The notes: generated from the letters alone by a model not told the origin. A DNA stretch of 40,569 bases from DATCMA01 sp036563645 (GCA_036563645.1 DATCMA010000043.1:1-40569); one strand, 5' to 3'. Counted from the stretch's first letter, positions 1 through 7,708 are shown. Numbers and translations are program-made.

Positions 1-273
1 CTGACCTGGGGCGGAGAATTCATCCACTCAGCCCCCTGGTCCGTCGCCGACCAAGGCGTCCGCAACGTCTCCCACGGCTGCGTCAACCTCTCCCCCGACA
101 ACGCCCGCTGGCTCTTCAACCAAACCAAGATCGGCGACCCCGTGACGGTGAAGGGCACGGAGGTCAAGCTGAAGCACGGCAACGGGTGGACCGACTGGAA
201 CCTGAGCTGGGAGGAGTACGTCAAGGGCAGCGCGCTGCCGTACCAGCCGTCGCAGTCCCGCTCGACCGCCTAG
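1..273 (+). CDS. L,D-transpeptidase (YkuD), C-terminal fragment
   Basis: The window opens inside this gene; frame 1 is open from base 1 to TAG at 271-273, giving the last 90 residues. The fragment contains the YkuD catalytic signature, with an upstream FIHS histidine and then SHGCVNL, whose Cys is the nucleophile. Enzymes of this family make 3-3 cross-links in peptidoglycan outside the membrane. After the catalytic motif come a short beta-rich stretch and a Trp-rich end (WTDWNLSWEEY), as in the C-terminal extension of actinobacterial Ldt proteins. The N-terminus, including any signal peptide or Ig-like domains, lies outside the window, so the subclass cannot be told. Confidence 0.9.
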   Translation: MTWGGEFIHSAPWSVADQGVRNVSHGCVNLSPDNARWLFNQTKIGDPVTVKGTEVKLKHGNGWTDWNLSWEEYVKGSALPYQPSQSRSTA

Positions 274-297
274 CGCGTGACGACCCTTGAAGACGCG

Positions 298-325
298 TCA
301 GGCCCCCGGTCTCCCGGGGGCCTGA
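298..325 (+). terminator. Intrinsic terminator-like hairpin after the transpeptidase
   Basis: A perfect 12-bp stem (TCAGGCCCCCGG pairing with CCGGGGGCCTGA) encloses a 4-nt loop, 25 nt after the stop codon. There is no T-tract, which is usual for high-GC actinomycetes. It lies between the transpeptidase and the oppositely oriented tRNA-His and could serve both. Confidence 0.75.
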
Positions 326-351
326 ATGCTGTGGAGGAGATCCACTACCGG

Positions 352-425
352 GGTGACTGAAGGGACTTGAACCCTCGACACCCGGGACCACAACCCGGTG
401 CTCTACCAACTGAGCTACAGTCACC
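352..425 (-). tRNA. tRNA-His (GTG)
   Basis: The minus strand folds as a complete cloverleaf. The acceptor GTGACTG pairs with CAGTCAC, the D arm is AGCTCAGTTGGTAGAGC, the anticodon loop TTGTGGT carries GTG, and the T arm has GGTTCAAGTCC. An extra G at -1 (base 425) can pair with the discriminator C (base 352), the identity element of tRNA-His. CCA is not fully encoded, since CC is followed by G. A TATCAT -10-like sequence (minus strand, about 470-475) sits about 45 nt upstream. Confidence 0.95.
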
Positions 426-531
426 ATGCGCGTCAGCCGCGGGAGTCATCCCGCATGCCGCGCCGCCCAATGATAGCCACAACGACGCCACCGGCGTCGA
501 CCGGGTCCCCTCACGGCCGCGGCGAACCCGC

Positions 532-1122
532 TCACAGCTCCGCCGCGATCGCCTTCGCGCTCTCCACGTCCGGCCCCGGCAAGGGCACGAAGATCGTCCT
601 CCGGTAGTACTCCAGCTCGCGGATGCTCTCCCGGATGTCCGCCAGGGCGCGGTGGGTAAGCCCTTTCTGGGGTTGCCCGAAGTACACCCGGGGGTACCAC
701 CGCCGACACAGCTCCTTGATCGACGAGACGTCGATCATCCGGTAGTGCAGGTACGCGTCGAGCCGCGGCATGTCCCGGGCGATGAACCCCCGGTCGGTGG
801 CGATGGAGTTGCCGCACAGCGGCGCGGTGCGGGCCTCCTTCACCAGGCTCGTCACGTAGTCCATCACGATGTCTTCGGCCTCGGCGAGCGTCACCGTCGA
901 GCGCCGGACCTCCTCGGTGAGACCGGACTTCTCGTGCATCGCCCGGACGACCTCGGGCATGCCGGCGAGGACCTCCTCATCGGCGTGGATCACCACGTCC
1001 ACGCCATCCCCGAGGACGTTGAGGTCCGCGTCGGTCACCAAGGCGGCGATCTCGATCAGCGCGTCTTTGCCTAGATCGAGGCCCGTCATCTCACAATCGA
1101 TCCAGACAAGAAGATCAGCCAC
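532..1122 (-). CDS. orn: Oligoribonuclease
   Basis: A 196-residue DEDDh 3'-5' exoribonuclease that removes the last 2-5 nt RNA fragments, including pGpG from cyclic-di-GMP breakdown, in the cytoplasm. The N-terminal WIDCEMTGLDL holds the Asp and Glu of ExoI, GNSIATDRGFIARDMP is typical of Orn, and HRALADIRESIREL holds the DEDDh histidine and last aspartate. Length matches the family. The start is GTG at 1122, because a TAGGCT element lies 6 nt before it with no Shine-Dalgarno, pointing to a leaderless mRNA. It is transcribed toward tRNA-His and diverges from the GT87 gene. Confidence 0.95.
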   Translation of the reverse strand: MADLLVWIDCEMTGLDLGKDALIEIAALVTDADLNVLGDGVDVVIHADEEVLAGMPEVVRAMHEKSGLTEEVRRSTVTLAEAEDIVMDYVTSLVKEARTAPLCGNSIATDRGFIARDMPRLDAYLHYRMIDVSSIKELCRRWYPRVYFGQPQKGLTHRALADIRESIRELEYYRRTIFVPLPGPDVESAKAIAAEL

Positions 1123-1128
1123 GGGCCC

Positions 1129-1134
1129 AGCCTA
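1129..1134 (-). promoter_or_regulatory. -10 element, leaderless orn promoter
   Basis: TAGGCT on the minus strand ends 6 nt before the GTG of orn, so transcription would begin at or next to the start codon. It is the same arrangement as the other leaderless starts in this window. Confidence 0.6.
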
Positions 1135-1183
1135 CGCGCCACGGCGCGGGAGACAGGTCAACGGTGCGGTGACACGGTCCGGT

Positions 1184-1189
1184 TAGGGT
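1184..1189 (+). promoter_or_regulatory. -10 element, leaderless GT87 gene promoter
   Basis: TAGGGT lies 6 nt before GTG at 1196. No purine-rich ribosome site precedes the GTG. The -35 region is not recognisable. It diverges from the orn promoter 50 nt away. Confidence 0.6.
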
Positions 1190-1195
1190 TGCGGC

Positions 1196-2467
1196 GTGCC
1201 CGTCGAGTCCGCGGGTTCGGTGAGGCCCGCCCCGCCGCCGACGCGTCGTCGGTCGTCGGCGACGCCTGGGTTTGTCGCCGTCACGCTCCTCGCCACCCTC
1301 GCCTGCGTCGTCGCCTATCGCTACAGCAGCCACCACGACTTCTTCGATCTCAAGATCTACGTGCGGGCGCTGCGCTGGTGGGCCGCGGGCAATCCGCTGT
1401 ATGACTACGTCCAGCCGGACCGGGTGCAGGGGGCGCTCTACTTCACGTATCCGCCGTTCGCCGCGCTGCTCCTCCGCCCATTCACGCCGCTGCCGCTCGG
1501 CGTGACGGCCGCGCTCTTCACGGTGGTGACCCTGGTCGCGGTCGTGGTGACGACGTGGTGGCTCGTCACGCCGCTGGCCAGGGCGCGCGGCGTGTCGCGC
1601 TGGTGGCTGGCCGCGGCGTGCGTGCCGCTCGTACTGCTGATCGAGCCGCTTCGTGAGACGATCACGTTCGGCCAGATCAACATGCTGCTGGTGGTGCTGG
1701 TCCTGGCCGACCTGTTGCGCGCCGTTCCCCGGGGCTCCCGCTGGGCAGGCGTGGGGGTCGGCCTCGCCACCGCGATCAAGCTGTTCCCCGGCATCTTCCT
1801 CGTGTATCTGCTGCTCAGCCGCCGGTGGCGGGCGGCGGTGACCGGGGGGGCGACCGCCGCGGCGGCCACGGTGGTCGCGGCGGCGGTGGCGCCGCGCGAC
1901 TCATGGCGGTTCTGGACGGACGCGCTGTGGGCGACCGAGCGGGTTGGCCGCACCGACTACACCGGCAACCAGTCGTTGTTGGGGTTGGTAAGCCGTCTGG
2001 TTGCCCCGCAGCCGCCGCAACGGCTCCTCTGGGTGGTGGTGGCCGCCGCCGTCGCCGCGTACGGGCTGTGGCGGGCGATGCGGGCGGCGCGGGCCGGTGA
2101 CGAGGTGGCGGGGCTGGCGCTGACCGGATTGGTCGGCGCGCTCGTGAGTCCCATCACGTGGACGCACCACGTCTACTGGTTCGTGCCGGCGCTGGTCGTC
2201 GTCGTCGACGCGGCGCTCACCGCGACGAACCGGCACCGCCGCGGAGGGCTGCTCGCCTTCGGCGCCCTGGTTTACGCCGCGCTCGCGTACGGCGTGGTGT
2301 CGTTCTACGACTGGGGGGCGGCGGCGGTACCGACCGATTCGGTGGGCGAGTTCGTGGCGCGAAACGCCTACGTGCTGCTCGCCCTGGCGACGCTGGTCGT
2401 CCTCCCGATTCGTCTCCCGCGACAAGAGACCTTCGCCGAGAAACTCCCGTACGCGCGGGAAACGTGA
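1196..2467 (+). CDS. GT87-family membrane mannosyltransferase-like protein
   Basis: A 423-residue polytopic protein of the glycosyltransferase 87 (DUF2029) family, which uses polyprenyl-phosphate sugars on the outer face of the membrane; PimE and related alpha-mannosyltransferases of actinobacteria belong here. After a 25-residue charged cytoplasmic tail, the first membrane helix is followed by DFFDLKIYVRA with the conserved acidic residue, then GNPLYDY and FTYPPF, the usual GT87 landmarks. About ten hydrophobic segments follow, with Pro-Ile-Thr-Trp-His (PITWTHH) near residue 320. The start is the GTG behind TAGGGT. Acceptor and sugar cannot be deduced; mannolipid or glycoprotein mannosylation is most likely from the family. 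Confidence 0.85.
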   Translation: MPVESAGSVRPAPPPTRRRSSATPGFVAVTLLATLACVVAYRYSSHHDFFDLKIYVRALRWWAAGNPLYDYVQPDRVQGALYFTYPPFAALLLRPFTPLPLGVTAALFTVVTLVAVVVTTWWLVTPLARARGVSRWWLAAACVPLVLLIEPLRETITFGQINMLLVVLVLADLLRAVPRGSRWAGVGVGLATAIKLFPGIFLVYLLLSRRWRAAVTGGATAAAATVVAAAVAPRDSWRFWTDALWATERVGRTDYTGNQSLLGLVSRLVAPQPPQRLLWVVVAAAVAAYGLWRAMRAARAGDEVAGLALTGLVGALVSPITWTHHVYWFVPALVVVVDAALTATNRHRRGGLLAFGALVYAALAYGVVSFYDWGAAAVPTDSVGEFVARNAYVLLALATLVVLPIRLPRQETFAEKLPYARET

Positions 2468-2496
2468 CAAACCCAGCCACGGGGCCGCGGGCGCGT

Positions 2497-2508
2497 GCCT
2501 CGCGAGGC
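2497..2508. terminator. Palindromic hairpin between convergent genes
   Basis: GCCTCGCGAGGC is a perfect palindrome inside a longer GC-rich quasi-hairpin (about 2491-2515), located between the ends of the GT87 gene and the leftward membrane-protein gene. It could end transcription from both sides; no T-tract is present. Confidence 0.4.
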
Positions 2509-2524
2509 GCGGGCGCGACAGGCC

Positions 2525-3196
2525 CTATCGGCCGATCATGACTCGCTTCGGGGGAATGGTCGGCGGTGGGACGACCACCGGAAGCTCGTCGGGCAGCGGT
2601 AGCCCGCCAGCGGTCTTCCGGGCCCGGGTCGCCGCCGCGCGCGGGCTCGCCCCGGACGTGGAGCCCTGCCCCGCTGCGTCCGCGGCGCCGTCGGTCGGCT
2701 CGGGGTCCGCGGCCCCGGTCAACGTCACGGTGACCGGCGGCGGCGAGGAGCGAAGGACGTCGGCCACCTCCTGGGCCAGCGACCGCGAGGGTGGGGGTGT
2801 GTCGGCCAAGGTCCGCGGTCGGTCGGTGGTCGGTGGCCAGTCCGGCGGCGGGTTGTCGCCAGCCGCGCGTCTGTCCGGCTCCGGCGCGTCGGCCGCCGGC
2901 GCATCCTGCTCCAGTGGCGTGACGGGACGGACACCGAGGTGAGCGGCGAGCGCCGCAGCATGGGCCGGCTCGACGACGAAGACGACGGTGCGACTGGCCG
3001 TGGCGAGGACGACGCCTCCCGCGGCGATCGCGAGGGTGCCAAGGGTGAGCAAGGTGAGCGCGAGGGCGGGATGCCCCGCCAGGAGGCCCGCCCCGGCCTC
3101 CCGCCGTGGGGCGAGCCAGACCGCGCCGCCCGTGACGAGCGCGGGCATCCCGAGTGTCACCAACAGCACGCCGACGATCACACGAACGATCCGCAT
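2525..3196 (-). CDS. Uncharacterised two-helix membrane protein with disordered tail
   Basis: 223 residues, not recognised. Residues 1-30 form a hydrophobic helix that could be an anchor or uncleaved signal, and about 43-75 form a second. The rest is Pro/Ala/Thr/Asp-rich and looks disordered. One segment (about residues 141-160, LAQEVADVLRSSPPPVTVTL) looks structured, and the end is basic (PKRVMIGR). GGGAGA sits 5 nt before the ATG as a ribosome site, and a TATCGT -10-like element lies about 35 nt upstream. It follows ycnI on the same strand but a strong hairpin separates them, so it may be a separate unit. Codon use matches the neighbours and supports real coding. Confidence 0.7.
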   Translation of the reverse strand: MRIVRVIVGVLLVTLGMPALVTGGAVWLAPRREAGAGLLAGHPALALTLLTLGTLAIAAGGVVLATASRTVVFVVEPAHAAALAAHLGVRPVTPLEQDAPAADAPEPDRRAAGDNPPPDWPPTTDRPRTLADTPPPSRSLAQEVADVLRSSPPPVTVTLTGAADPEPTDGAADAAGQGSTSGASPRAAATRARKTAGGLPLPDELPVVVPPPTIPPKRVMIGR

Positions 3197-3284
3197 CCGC
3201 TCTCCCTAGATCATCGTCGGTGCGACGATACCGAGGGTGACGTCGCATGTGCGGGATGCGACAGACGGGCGCGTCGACGTGCCG

Positions 3285-3318
3285 CGAGGGCTGGCCTCCA
3301 CCGGTGGGCCAGCCCTCG
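3285..3318. terminator. Strong hairpin terminator downstream of ycnI
   Basis: CGAGGGCTGGCC pairs perfectly with GGCCAGCCCTCG (12 bp) around a 10-nt loop. It lies 31 nt beyond the ycnI stop and should end the leftward anti-sigma/copCD/ycnI transcript. Confidence 0.75.
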
Positions 3319-3348
3319 TCAGCATCGAGTAGGGCTGATCAGCACCGG

Positions 3349-4077
3349 TTAGGACGCTGAGCTTCCGGTGGGCTTGCGGCCCCGCACGAAGGCCAACGCG
3401 CCGAGCACCAGTCCGGCAAGCCCGGCGACGAGACCGGCGACGCCGAGCCCGCGCGCGACGCCGTCGCTCTTCTCGGAGATCGCGACGGCCTCGGTGCCGG
3501 CGGTCGGCGACGGGGCGGGCGACTCGGTGGCCGCGACCAGCGTGAGCACCGGCGCCGGGTGCTCCGGCTCCTCCCCACCGTCAGCGGGCGGCTCCTCGAT
3601 CCACCGGGAGACCTTGCCGTCCGAGTAGGTTTGCAGCGCCTTGAAGATCATCCGGTCCGCCTGCGGTAACGGCCCCATCGAGACGGGGAACTCCTGGAAC
3701 TCCCCAGGCTTGATGCCCCCGCCCTTCTCCGCCGTCCACGTGATCTTCGAGATCACTTCGGTGACCTGGCTGCCGTGCACCTCGAGCGGCTGGTCGATCT
3801 TCCGCTTCTCCGTCGTCACCGTCCATCCCGGCACCGGCATCGTCGAGACCGACGCCACCGGGGCGTCCTCCGGCAGGAAGACCTCGACCTTGATGGTCGA
3901 CGCGGTGTCGCTCTCGTTCGGCACGCGGAACGCGAGCCGGCCGTAGCCGCCCTGCGTCGCTTCCCGCGGGTTGACGGTGACGTGCGCGGAGGCCGGCGCG
4001 GCGACACCGAGGACGCCGATGAGGACCGCCCCGACGGCGAGGGCAGCGGTCGCAGCGGAACGTCGATGACGAATCAT
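3349..4077 (-). CDS. YcnI-like copper-binding protein (DUF1775), membrane-anchored
   Basis: 242 residues. A signal peptide ends at APASA (about residue 31), leaving His32 as mature N-terminus (HVTVNP). In the YcnI family that histidine binds Cu(II) in a mono-histidine brace, helped by a Glu and a Trp. The DUF1775 domain (about 32-170) has the expected features, including VEVFLPEDAPVASV, PVPGWTV and a Trp in KITWTAEKGGG. A Ser/Thr/Pro-rich spacer and one membrane helix (about 217-238) with basic tail follow, so the domain is anchored outside the cell. The start is ATG with AGAGAGG upstream, only 12 nt after the copCD stop, so the two are co-translated. Role: copper handling with CopC/CopD, inferred from family and context. 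Confidence 0.9.
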   Translation of the reverse strand: MIRHRRSAATAALAVGAVLIGVLGVAAPASAHVTVNPREATQGGYGRLAFRVPNESDTASTIKVEVFLPEDAPVASVSTMPVPGWTVTTEKRKIDQPLEVHGSQVTEVISKITWTAEKGGGIKPGEFQEFPVSMGPLPQADRMIFKALQTYSDGKVSRWIEEPPADGGEEPEHPAPVLTLVAATESPAPSPTAGTEAVAISEKSDGVARGLGVAGLVAGLAGLVLGALAFVRGRKPTGSSAS

Positions 4078-4089
4078 CTGACCTCTCTC

Positions 4090-5736
4090 TCATGTGATGG
4101 GCACGGTGACGGTCACCGTGGCCTGGTCGATGTCGGAGACGCGGAGGGTGAAGCGGAATTCCCAATCCCCCGCGGTCGGCATGCTGACCTCACCGGTGAC
4201 GTGGCTGTCGGTGAGGGACAGCAGCGGAACGTCGATGGGTTCCACCCCCTTGGCCGGCAGCGCCGCGGTGACCTTCCACTCGACGACGCGCTGTGGCTGG
4301 CCGTCGGGGGTGAACGCGTACAGGTGGAGGGAGTTGTTGCCGCGTCGAGCCGGGTACAGCTCAACCTGGAGTGAGTAGAGCCGGCTGGTCAGCCGCGTGG
4401 AGAAGTAGTCAGCGGTTGCTTGGTCGATGACGGCGGTGCGCGCCGGTGTGGTCTGCACCAGCGTCGAGGTGACCGCGAGCACCAGCGCGGTGATCGCCAG
4501 TTCTCCCCAGACCGCCCGACGCAGCCGGCCCGGCCGCTGCGCGGCGAGTCCTTTGTAGACAAGGTGTCGGGAGTACGCGGCCACCAGGAGAACCACGGCG
4601 ACGAGCCCCACTTTGACGAGGAGGAGCCGCCCGTAGGTGGTCGAGACCAACGCGGTGAGCGAACCGACCTCGAGGAGCCCTTGCACGACCCCGGCGAGCA
4701 CCAACCCCGCGACGGCGAGCGTCGCCCAGCGGGACCAGATGGGCAGGATCGCGCCGAGCTCGGTGTCGTTCGCCCAGCGCAGGAGGAACAGCACGAGCAT
4801 GAGCAGTCCGCCGAGCCAGACCGCCATACTCACCAGGTGGATGGTGTCCGCCACCACGGAGATCGGTGGCACCGGGGAGGCCGCCGGGTGCCCGCCCAGC
4901 GGCCAGGTGACGAACCCGACGAGCGCGAGGAGCACGAGGATCACTCGATCGGCGCGCCCGCCGGCGCCGGTGACGATCGGGCGGATCAGCAGGGTCGCCG
5001 CGAGCAAGACACCGAGCCGGGTCAGCTGCGCCGCGCCGAATGGGCTACCGAGCACGGCCATGAGCCCATCGGTGTCGACATCGAACAGTCCGCCACCGGC
5101 GGTGTAGGGCACCTGGAGCCACAACCCGCCCAGAGTCGAGACGGCGACCAGCCCCGCGCCAGCCCAGATCAGCCGGCCCGGAACCGTCCGGGACAGCCGC
5201 CGCGGCCAGAGCAGGGTGAGCACCATCACCGGGCCGACCAGCAGGACCAGGCCGGCGTATCCGAGGAACTTCGCCACGACGACGGCCGTGGCGACCACGG
5301 AGTCCACGCGGGATTCGGCGGCGGAATCATCCGGCGGGCTCGTGCGCTCCCCGACGGAATAGGTGAATCCGCCCGCGACCGGGTGGCTGTCGGCGGAGAT
5401 GACGCGGTAGCTCACCAGGTAGGTGCCGCGGGGAACGTTCTGGTCAACGGGGATGGTGACCAGCGGACCGTTGAACGTCGGCTTACCTCGGTCAATGCGC
5501 CGGCCATCCGGGCCGATGACCCGGATGCGGCCCGGCACCTCGCGGACCGGCTCGGAGAAGGTGAGCACGATCTGGGCTGGAGCGGCCGGCACCACCGTGT
5601 CGGCGGTCGGGCTGCTGCTGACCAGGATGGCGTGCGCACGGGCCGGCGTGGCCAGGGTGAACGATGCGGCGAGCAGGACCAGCAGCAGGCTGATCCCCAG
5701 TGCCGATCGGAGCGCCAACCGCTTGAGCACAGTCAT
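4090..5736 (-). CDS. CopC-CopD fusion, copper transport/resistance
   Basis: 548 residues. A signal peptide ends at PARA (residue 34), so the mature protein starts with His35 (HAILVSSSP). His35 and the SADSHPV motif (Asp116, His118) make the Cu(II) site of CopC proteins. The CopC domain spans 35-128, followed by a linker and a CopD domain of about eight membrane helices (about 150-445), with conserved His in HPAAS and in IHLVSMAVWLGGL. A soluble extracytoplasmic beta-rich C-terminus (450-548) resembles the YtkA-like tail of YcnJ fusions. The fused order is standard in Gram-positives, where it is linked to copper uptake. It lies 56 nt after the anti-sigma gene and 12 nt before ycnI on the same strand, so one operon is likely. 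The ATG has only a weak ribosome site. Confidence 0.92.
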   Translation of the reverse strand: MTVLKRLALRSALGISLLLVLLAASFTLATPARAHAILVSSSPTADTVVPAAPAQIVLTFSEPVREVPGRIRVIGPDGRRIDRGKPTFNGPLVTIPVDQNVPRGTYLVSYRVISADSHPVAGGFTYSVGERTSPPDDSAAESRVDSVVATAVVVAKFLGYAGLVLLVGPVMVLTLLWPRRLSRTVPGRLIWAGAGLVAVSTLGGLWLQVPYTAGGGLFDVDTDGLMAVLGSPFGAAQLTRLGVLLAATLLIRPIVTGAGGRADRVILVLLALVGFVTWPLGGHPAASPVPPISVVADTIHLVSMAVWLGGLLMLVLFLLRWANDTELGAILPIWSRWATLAVAGLVLAGVVQGLLEVGSLTALVSTTYGRLLLVKVGLVAVVLLVAAYSRHLVYKGLAAQRPGRLRRAVWGELAITALVLAVTSTLVQTTPARTAVIDQATADYFSTRLTSRLYSLQVELYPARRGNNSLHLYAFTPDGQPQRVVEWKVTAALPAKGVEPIDVPLLSLTDSHVTGEVSMPTAGDWEFRFTLRVSDIDQATVTVTVPIT

Positions 5737-5792
5737 ACCGGATATGCTCGCCGATCTCCATCAATCGAGGAAAGTCAATCCTATGGGGGTCC

Positions 5793-6443
5793 TCAGCCAG
5801 CGCGTCCCCTGACCAGCGCGGTCGCCACCGGACTCGCGGTCTTCCGGTCGATGCGACCGAGGGCCCACACCAACACCGCCTGCGCGACGGTCACGAGGTG
5901 CCCCAGCTCCTGGACCACCGTCGCGGCGGAGTTCACGATGTCCAGCACGCTGGTGAGCGCGAGGCACGTGGCGAGCACGAACCCGACCGGCACGAACGCC
6001 TGCGCGCGCTCCGGCCGGTAGGCGGCGAGCAGGAATCCCACCGCCAGCGCCGCGTCGAACGAGGCCATCTCGCGGCTGGTGTGCGGGTCCAGGACGCTGA
6101 GGGTGCCGACGAGGACCGGCACCGCGAGGACGAGCTGGGCGATCGCGGCTCCCGCCAGCGCGATCCGCAGGATCTGCCGCCGCGACCGCTGAGCCGCGGC
6201 CGCCTGTCGGCGCCGCGCGGCGTCGCCCAATTCGGCGGCGACCGCGGCGAGCACCTGCTCCGTCAGGTCCGGCACCTGCGCCGGCTGCACCCGCACCGCA
6301 CGGGTAATCGCCTCCGCCTGGGTTTGCCACGCGCGGCAATCCGCGCACTCGCGCAGGTGCGCGTCCAACCGTGCCGCCGGCATCTGCGGATCTTCGCCAT
6401 CCATCCGCGCCGAGAGCGCCACCCGAATCTCCTCGCACGTCAT
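5793..6443 (-). CDS. Membrane anti-sigma factor with zinc-finger-like ZAS domain
   Basis: 216 residues. The N-terminal zf-HC2 (ZAS) domain carries Cys3, His29, Cys33 and Cys36 in the pattern H-x3-C-x2-C (HLRECADC), as in anti-sigma factors of ECF sigmas. A basic stretch (77-92) precedes four hydrophobic segments (about 93-115, 128-142, 147-167, 178-198). It is divergent from the sigma factor gene, not downstream of it as usual. I chose ATG 6443 because a GGGAAC-N17-CGACTA promoter ends 7 nt upstream, and because a longer frame on this strand only runs antisense to the sigma gene. It probably holds the sigma factor at the membrane and may release it on oxidation or metal binding of the Cys/His set (inference). 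Confidence 0.88.
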   Translation of the reverse strand: MTCEEIRVALSARMDGEDPQMPAARLDAHLRECADCRAWQTQAEAITRAVRVQPAQVPDLTEQVLAAVAAELGDAARRRQAAAAQRSRRQILRIALAGAAIAQLVLAVPVLVGTLSVLDPHTSREMASFDAALAVGFLLAAYRPERAQAFVPVGFVLATCLALTSVLDIVNSAATVVQELGHLVTVAQAVLVWALGRIDRKTASPVATALVRGRAG

Positions 6444-6450
6444 GTCGAGG

Positions 6451-6479
6451 TAGTCGGTGCCTGCGCACGAAAAGTTCCC
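6451..6479 (-). promoter_or_regulatory. ECF-type promoter of the anti-sigma/copCD/ycnI operon
   Basis: Minus strand: GGGAAC (6474-6479), a 17-nt spacer, CGACTA (6451-6456), then 7 nt to the ATG. GGAAC-type -35 elements are typical of ECF sigma factors. The identical pair of hexamers with the same spacer stands before the MauE gene at 7167-7195. Confidence 0.75.
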
Positions 6480-6550
6480 GACACGTCCCCCGAATGATGG
6501 CCGTGCGGCCCGGAGCACGGACAGGGACACACCAGTCGATGTGTTCCCCG

Positions 6551-6556
6551 TAGGCT
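6551..6556 (+). promoter_or_regulatory. -10 element, leaderless sigma factor promoter
   Basis: TAGGCT lies 7 nt before the GTG at 6564. The GGGAAC/CGACTA pair is absent here, so the sigma gene itself seems to be transcribed by the housekeeping polymerase and not by its own product. Confidence 0.55.
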
Positions 6557-6563
6557 GGCGTCT

Positions 6564-7145
6564 GTGATTCCGCGTCACGCACGGGCACCGTCGCCCGACC
6601 CCGACGAGCCGCCGCAGGTGGCGTCGGCCACGCAGTGGGCCCTCGCCGCCCGCGACGGCGATCCGGTCGCCGAAGCGGCGTTCGTCCGCGCGACGCAGGC
6701 GGAGGTGTGGCGGTTCGTGGCGGCGCTCGTCGGCACCGACAGCGCCGACGATCTGACCCAAGAGACCTACCTGCGGGCGTTCCGCGCGTTGCCGTCGTTC
6801 GCCGGCCGCTCCAGCGCCCGCACGTGGCTGCTGCGCATCGCCCGGCGCGCCTGCGCCGACCACATCCGGGCGACGGCCCGCCGGCGACGCCTCGACGAGC
6901 GGCTCGCCGCACAGGCCCAGCTCGTGTCCGCCCACCCCGACCCCGGGATCCACCTTGGCGCGGCGGACCTCATTCGCCGCCTGCCCGAGGAGCGACGCTG
7001 CGCGTTCGTCCTCACCCAGGTGCTCGGGCTGTCCTACCACGAGGCAGCGGAGGTCGAGGGGGTGCCGGTCGGGACGATTCGCTCCCGGGTGGCCCGGGCC
7101 CGGGCTGATCTCGTCGCCGCACTCGCCCAGGCCCGCGCGGTTTGA
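6564..7145 (+). CDS. ECF RNA polymerase sigma factor
   Basis: 193 residues. Region 2 spans about 35-105, with DDLTQETYLRAFRALPSF (core binding and -10 recognition) and the ARTWLLRIARRACADHIR helix. Region 4 spans about 134-187 with LPEERRCAFVLTQVLGLSYHEAAE cut here to its key parts: LPEERR, GLSYHEAA and the recognition helix VPVGTIRSRVARAR. No region 3 is present, as expected for ECF. The start is the leaderless GTG; the first 20 residues are Pro-rich and poorly conserved-looking. It is divergent from its anti-sigma gene and followed by the MauE-DsbA genes. Targets are inferred from the two matching promoters: the copper operon on the left and the thiol-redox operon on the right. Confidence 0.93.
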   Translation: MIPRHARAPSPDPDEPPQVASATQWALAARDGDPVAEAAFVRATQAEVWRFVAALVGTDSADDLTQETYLRAFRALPSFAGRSSARTWLLRIARRACADHIRATARRRRLDERLAAQAQLVSAHPDPGIHLGAADLIRRLPEERRCAFVLTQVLGLSYHEAAEVEGVPVGTIRSRVARARADLVAALAQARAV

Positions 7146-7166
7146 CGCGAATCACTTTTTGTCGCC

Positions 7167-7195
7167 GGGAACCACAGCCGGTCGGCCAACGACTA
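7167..7195 (+). promoter_or_regulatory. ECF-type promoter of the MauE/DoxX-DsbA operon
   Basis: GGGAAC (7167-7172), a 17-nt spacer and CGACTA (7190-7195), with 6 nt to the GTG at 7202. It matches the anti-sigma promoter in both hexamers and spacer length, while spacers differ in sequence. This placement decides the start codon of the downstream gene and implies a leaderless mRNA. Confidence 0.75.
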
Positions 7196-7201
7196 ACTGT
7201 C

Positions 7202-7708
7202 GTGGCTACGTCCCCCCTTCACGCCCGATGGCTGGCGGTCCGCCCGTGGGTGGGCACCGCGGCCCGCGTCGGACTCGCCCTCGTCTGGCTGTACGCGGGC
7301 GCGTCGAAGGTCGGTGACCTCGCCGCCGCCGGCCGGGCCGTTCACGCCTACCAGGTGATGCCCTACGAGCTGTCCCAGGTGGTCGGGGCGGCGCTGCCGT
7401 TCGTGGAGATCACGCTCGGGCTGCTCCTCCTCGTCGGTGTCGCGACGCGCCTCGCCGCGGGGGTCTCCGCCGCCCTCCTAGTGATCTTCATCGCCGGCAT
7501 CGCCTCCGCCTGGATCCGTGGGCTCGCGATCGACTGTGGGTGCTTCGGCAGCGGCGGGGAACTCGCCGCGGGCGAGACGCCGAGCTACGCGGTCGATATC
7601 GCACGGGACGTCGGCTTCCTCCTACTCGCCGGGTTCCTGCTGCTCTGGCCGCGTACCCGGTGGTCGGTGGACTCCGTTGTCAACGGCGGTGAGGAGAGCG
7701 ATGGGTAA
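7202..7708 (+). CDS. MauE/DoxX-like redox-associated membrane protein
   Basis: 168 residues with four membrane helices (about 17-35, 58-80, 85-105, 135-152). The N-terminal helix ends in LYAGASKVGDL, the DoxX/MauE hallmark. DCGCFG (Cys112, Cys114) follows the third helix, as in MauE-family proteins thought to pass electrons to a partner thioredoxin-fold protein. The frame is open upstream to TTG 7142, but GTG 7202 fits the promoter. TAA at 7706-7708 overlaps the ATG of the DsbA-like gene by 8 nt, so the two are translationally coupled. Function: redox partner of the DsbA-like protein in the membrane (inferred from family and coupling). Confidence 0.87.
   Translation: MATSPLHARWLAVRPWVGTAARVGLALVWLYAGASKVGDLAAAGRAVHAYQVMPYELSQVVGAALPFVEITLGLLLLVGVATRLAAGVSAALLVIFIAGIASAWIRGLAIDCGCFGSGGELAAGETPSYAVDIARDVGFLLLAGFLLLWPRTRWSVDSVVNGGEESDG

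Noticed and set aside
4420..6021. 533-codon frame antisense to copCD and the anti-sigma gene
   Set aside because: Composition of Gln, Arg, Glu, Asp and Gly only; the opposite strand encodes clear CopC and CopD domains.
6444..7040. Longer anti-sigma reading frame extending antisense over the sigma gene
   Set aside because: It is the reverse of the sigma factor coding sequence; the ECF promoter and ZAS motif fix the start at 6443.
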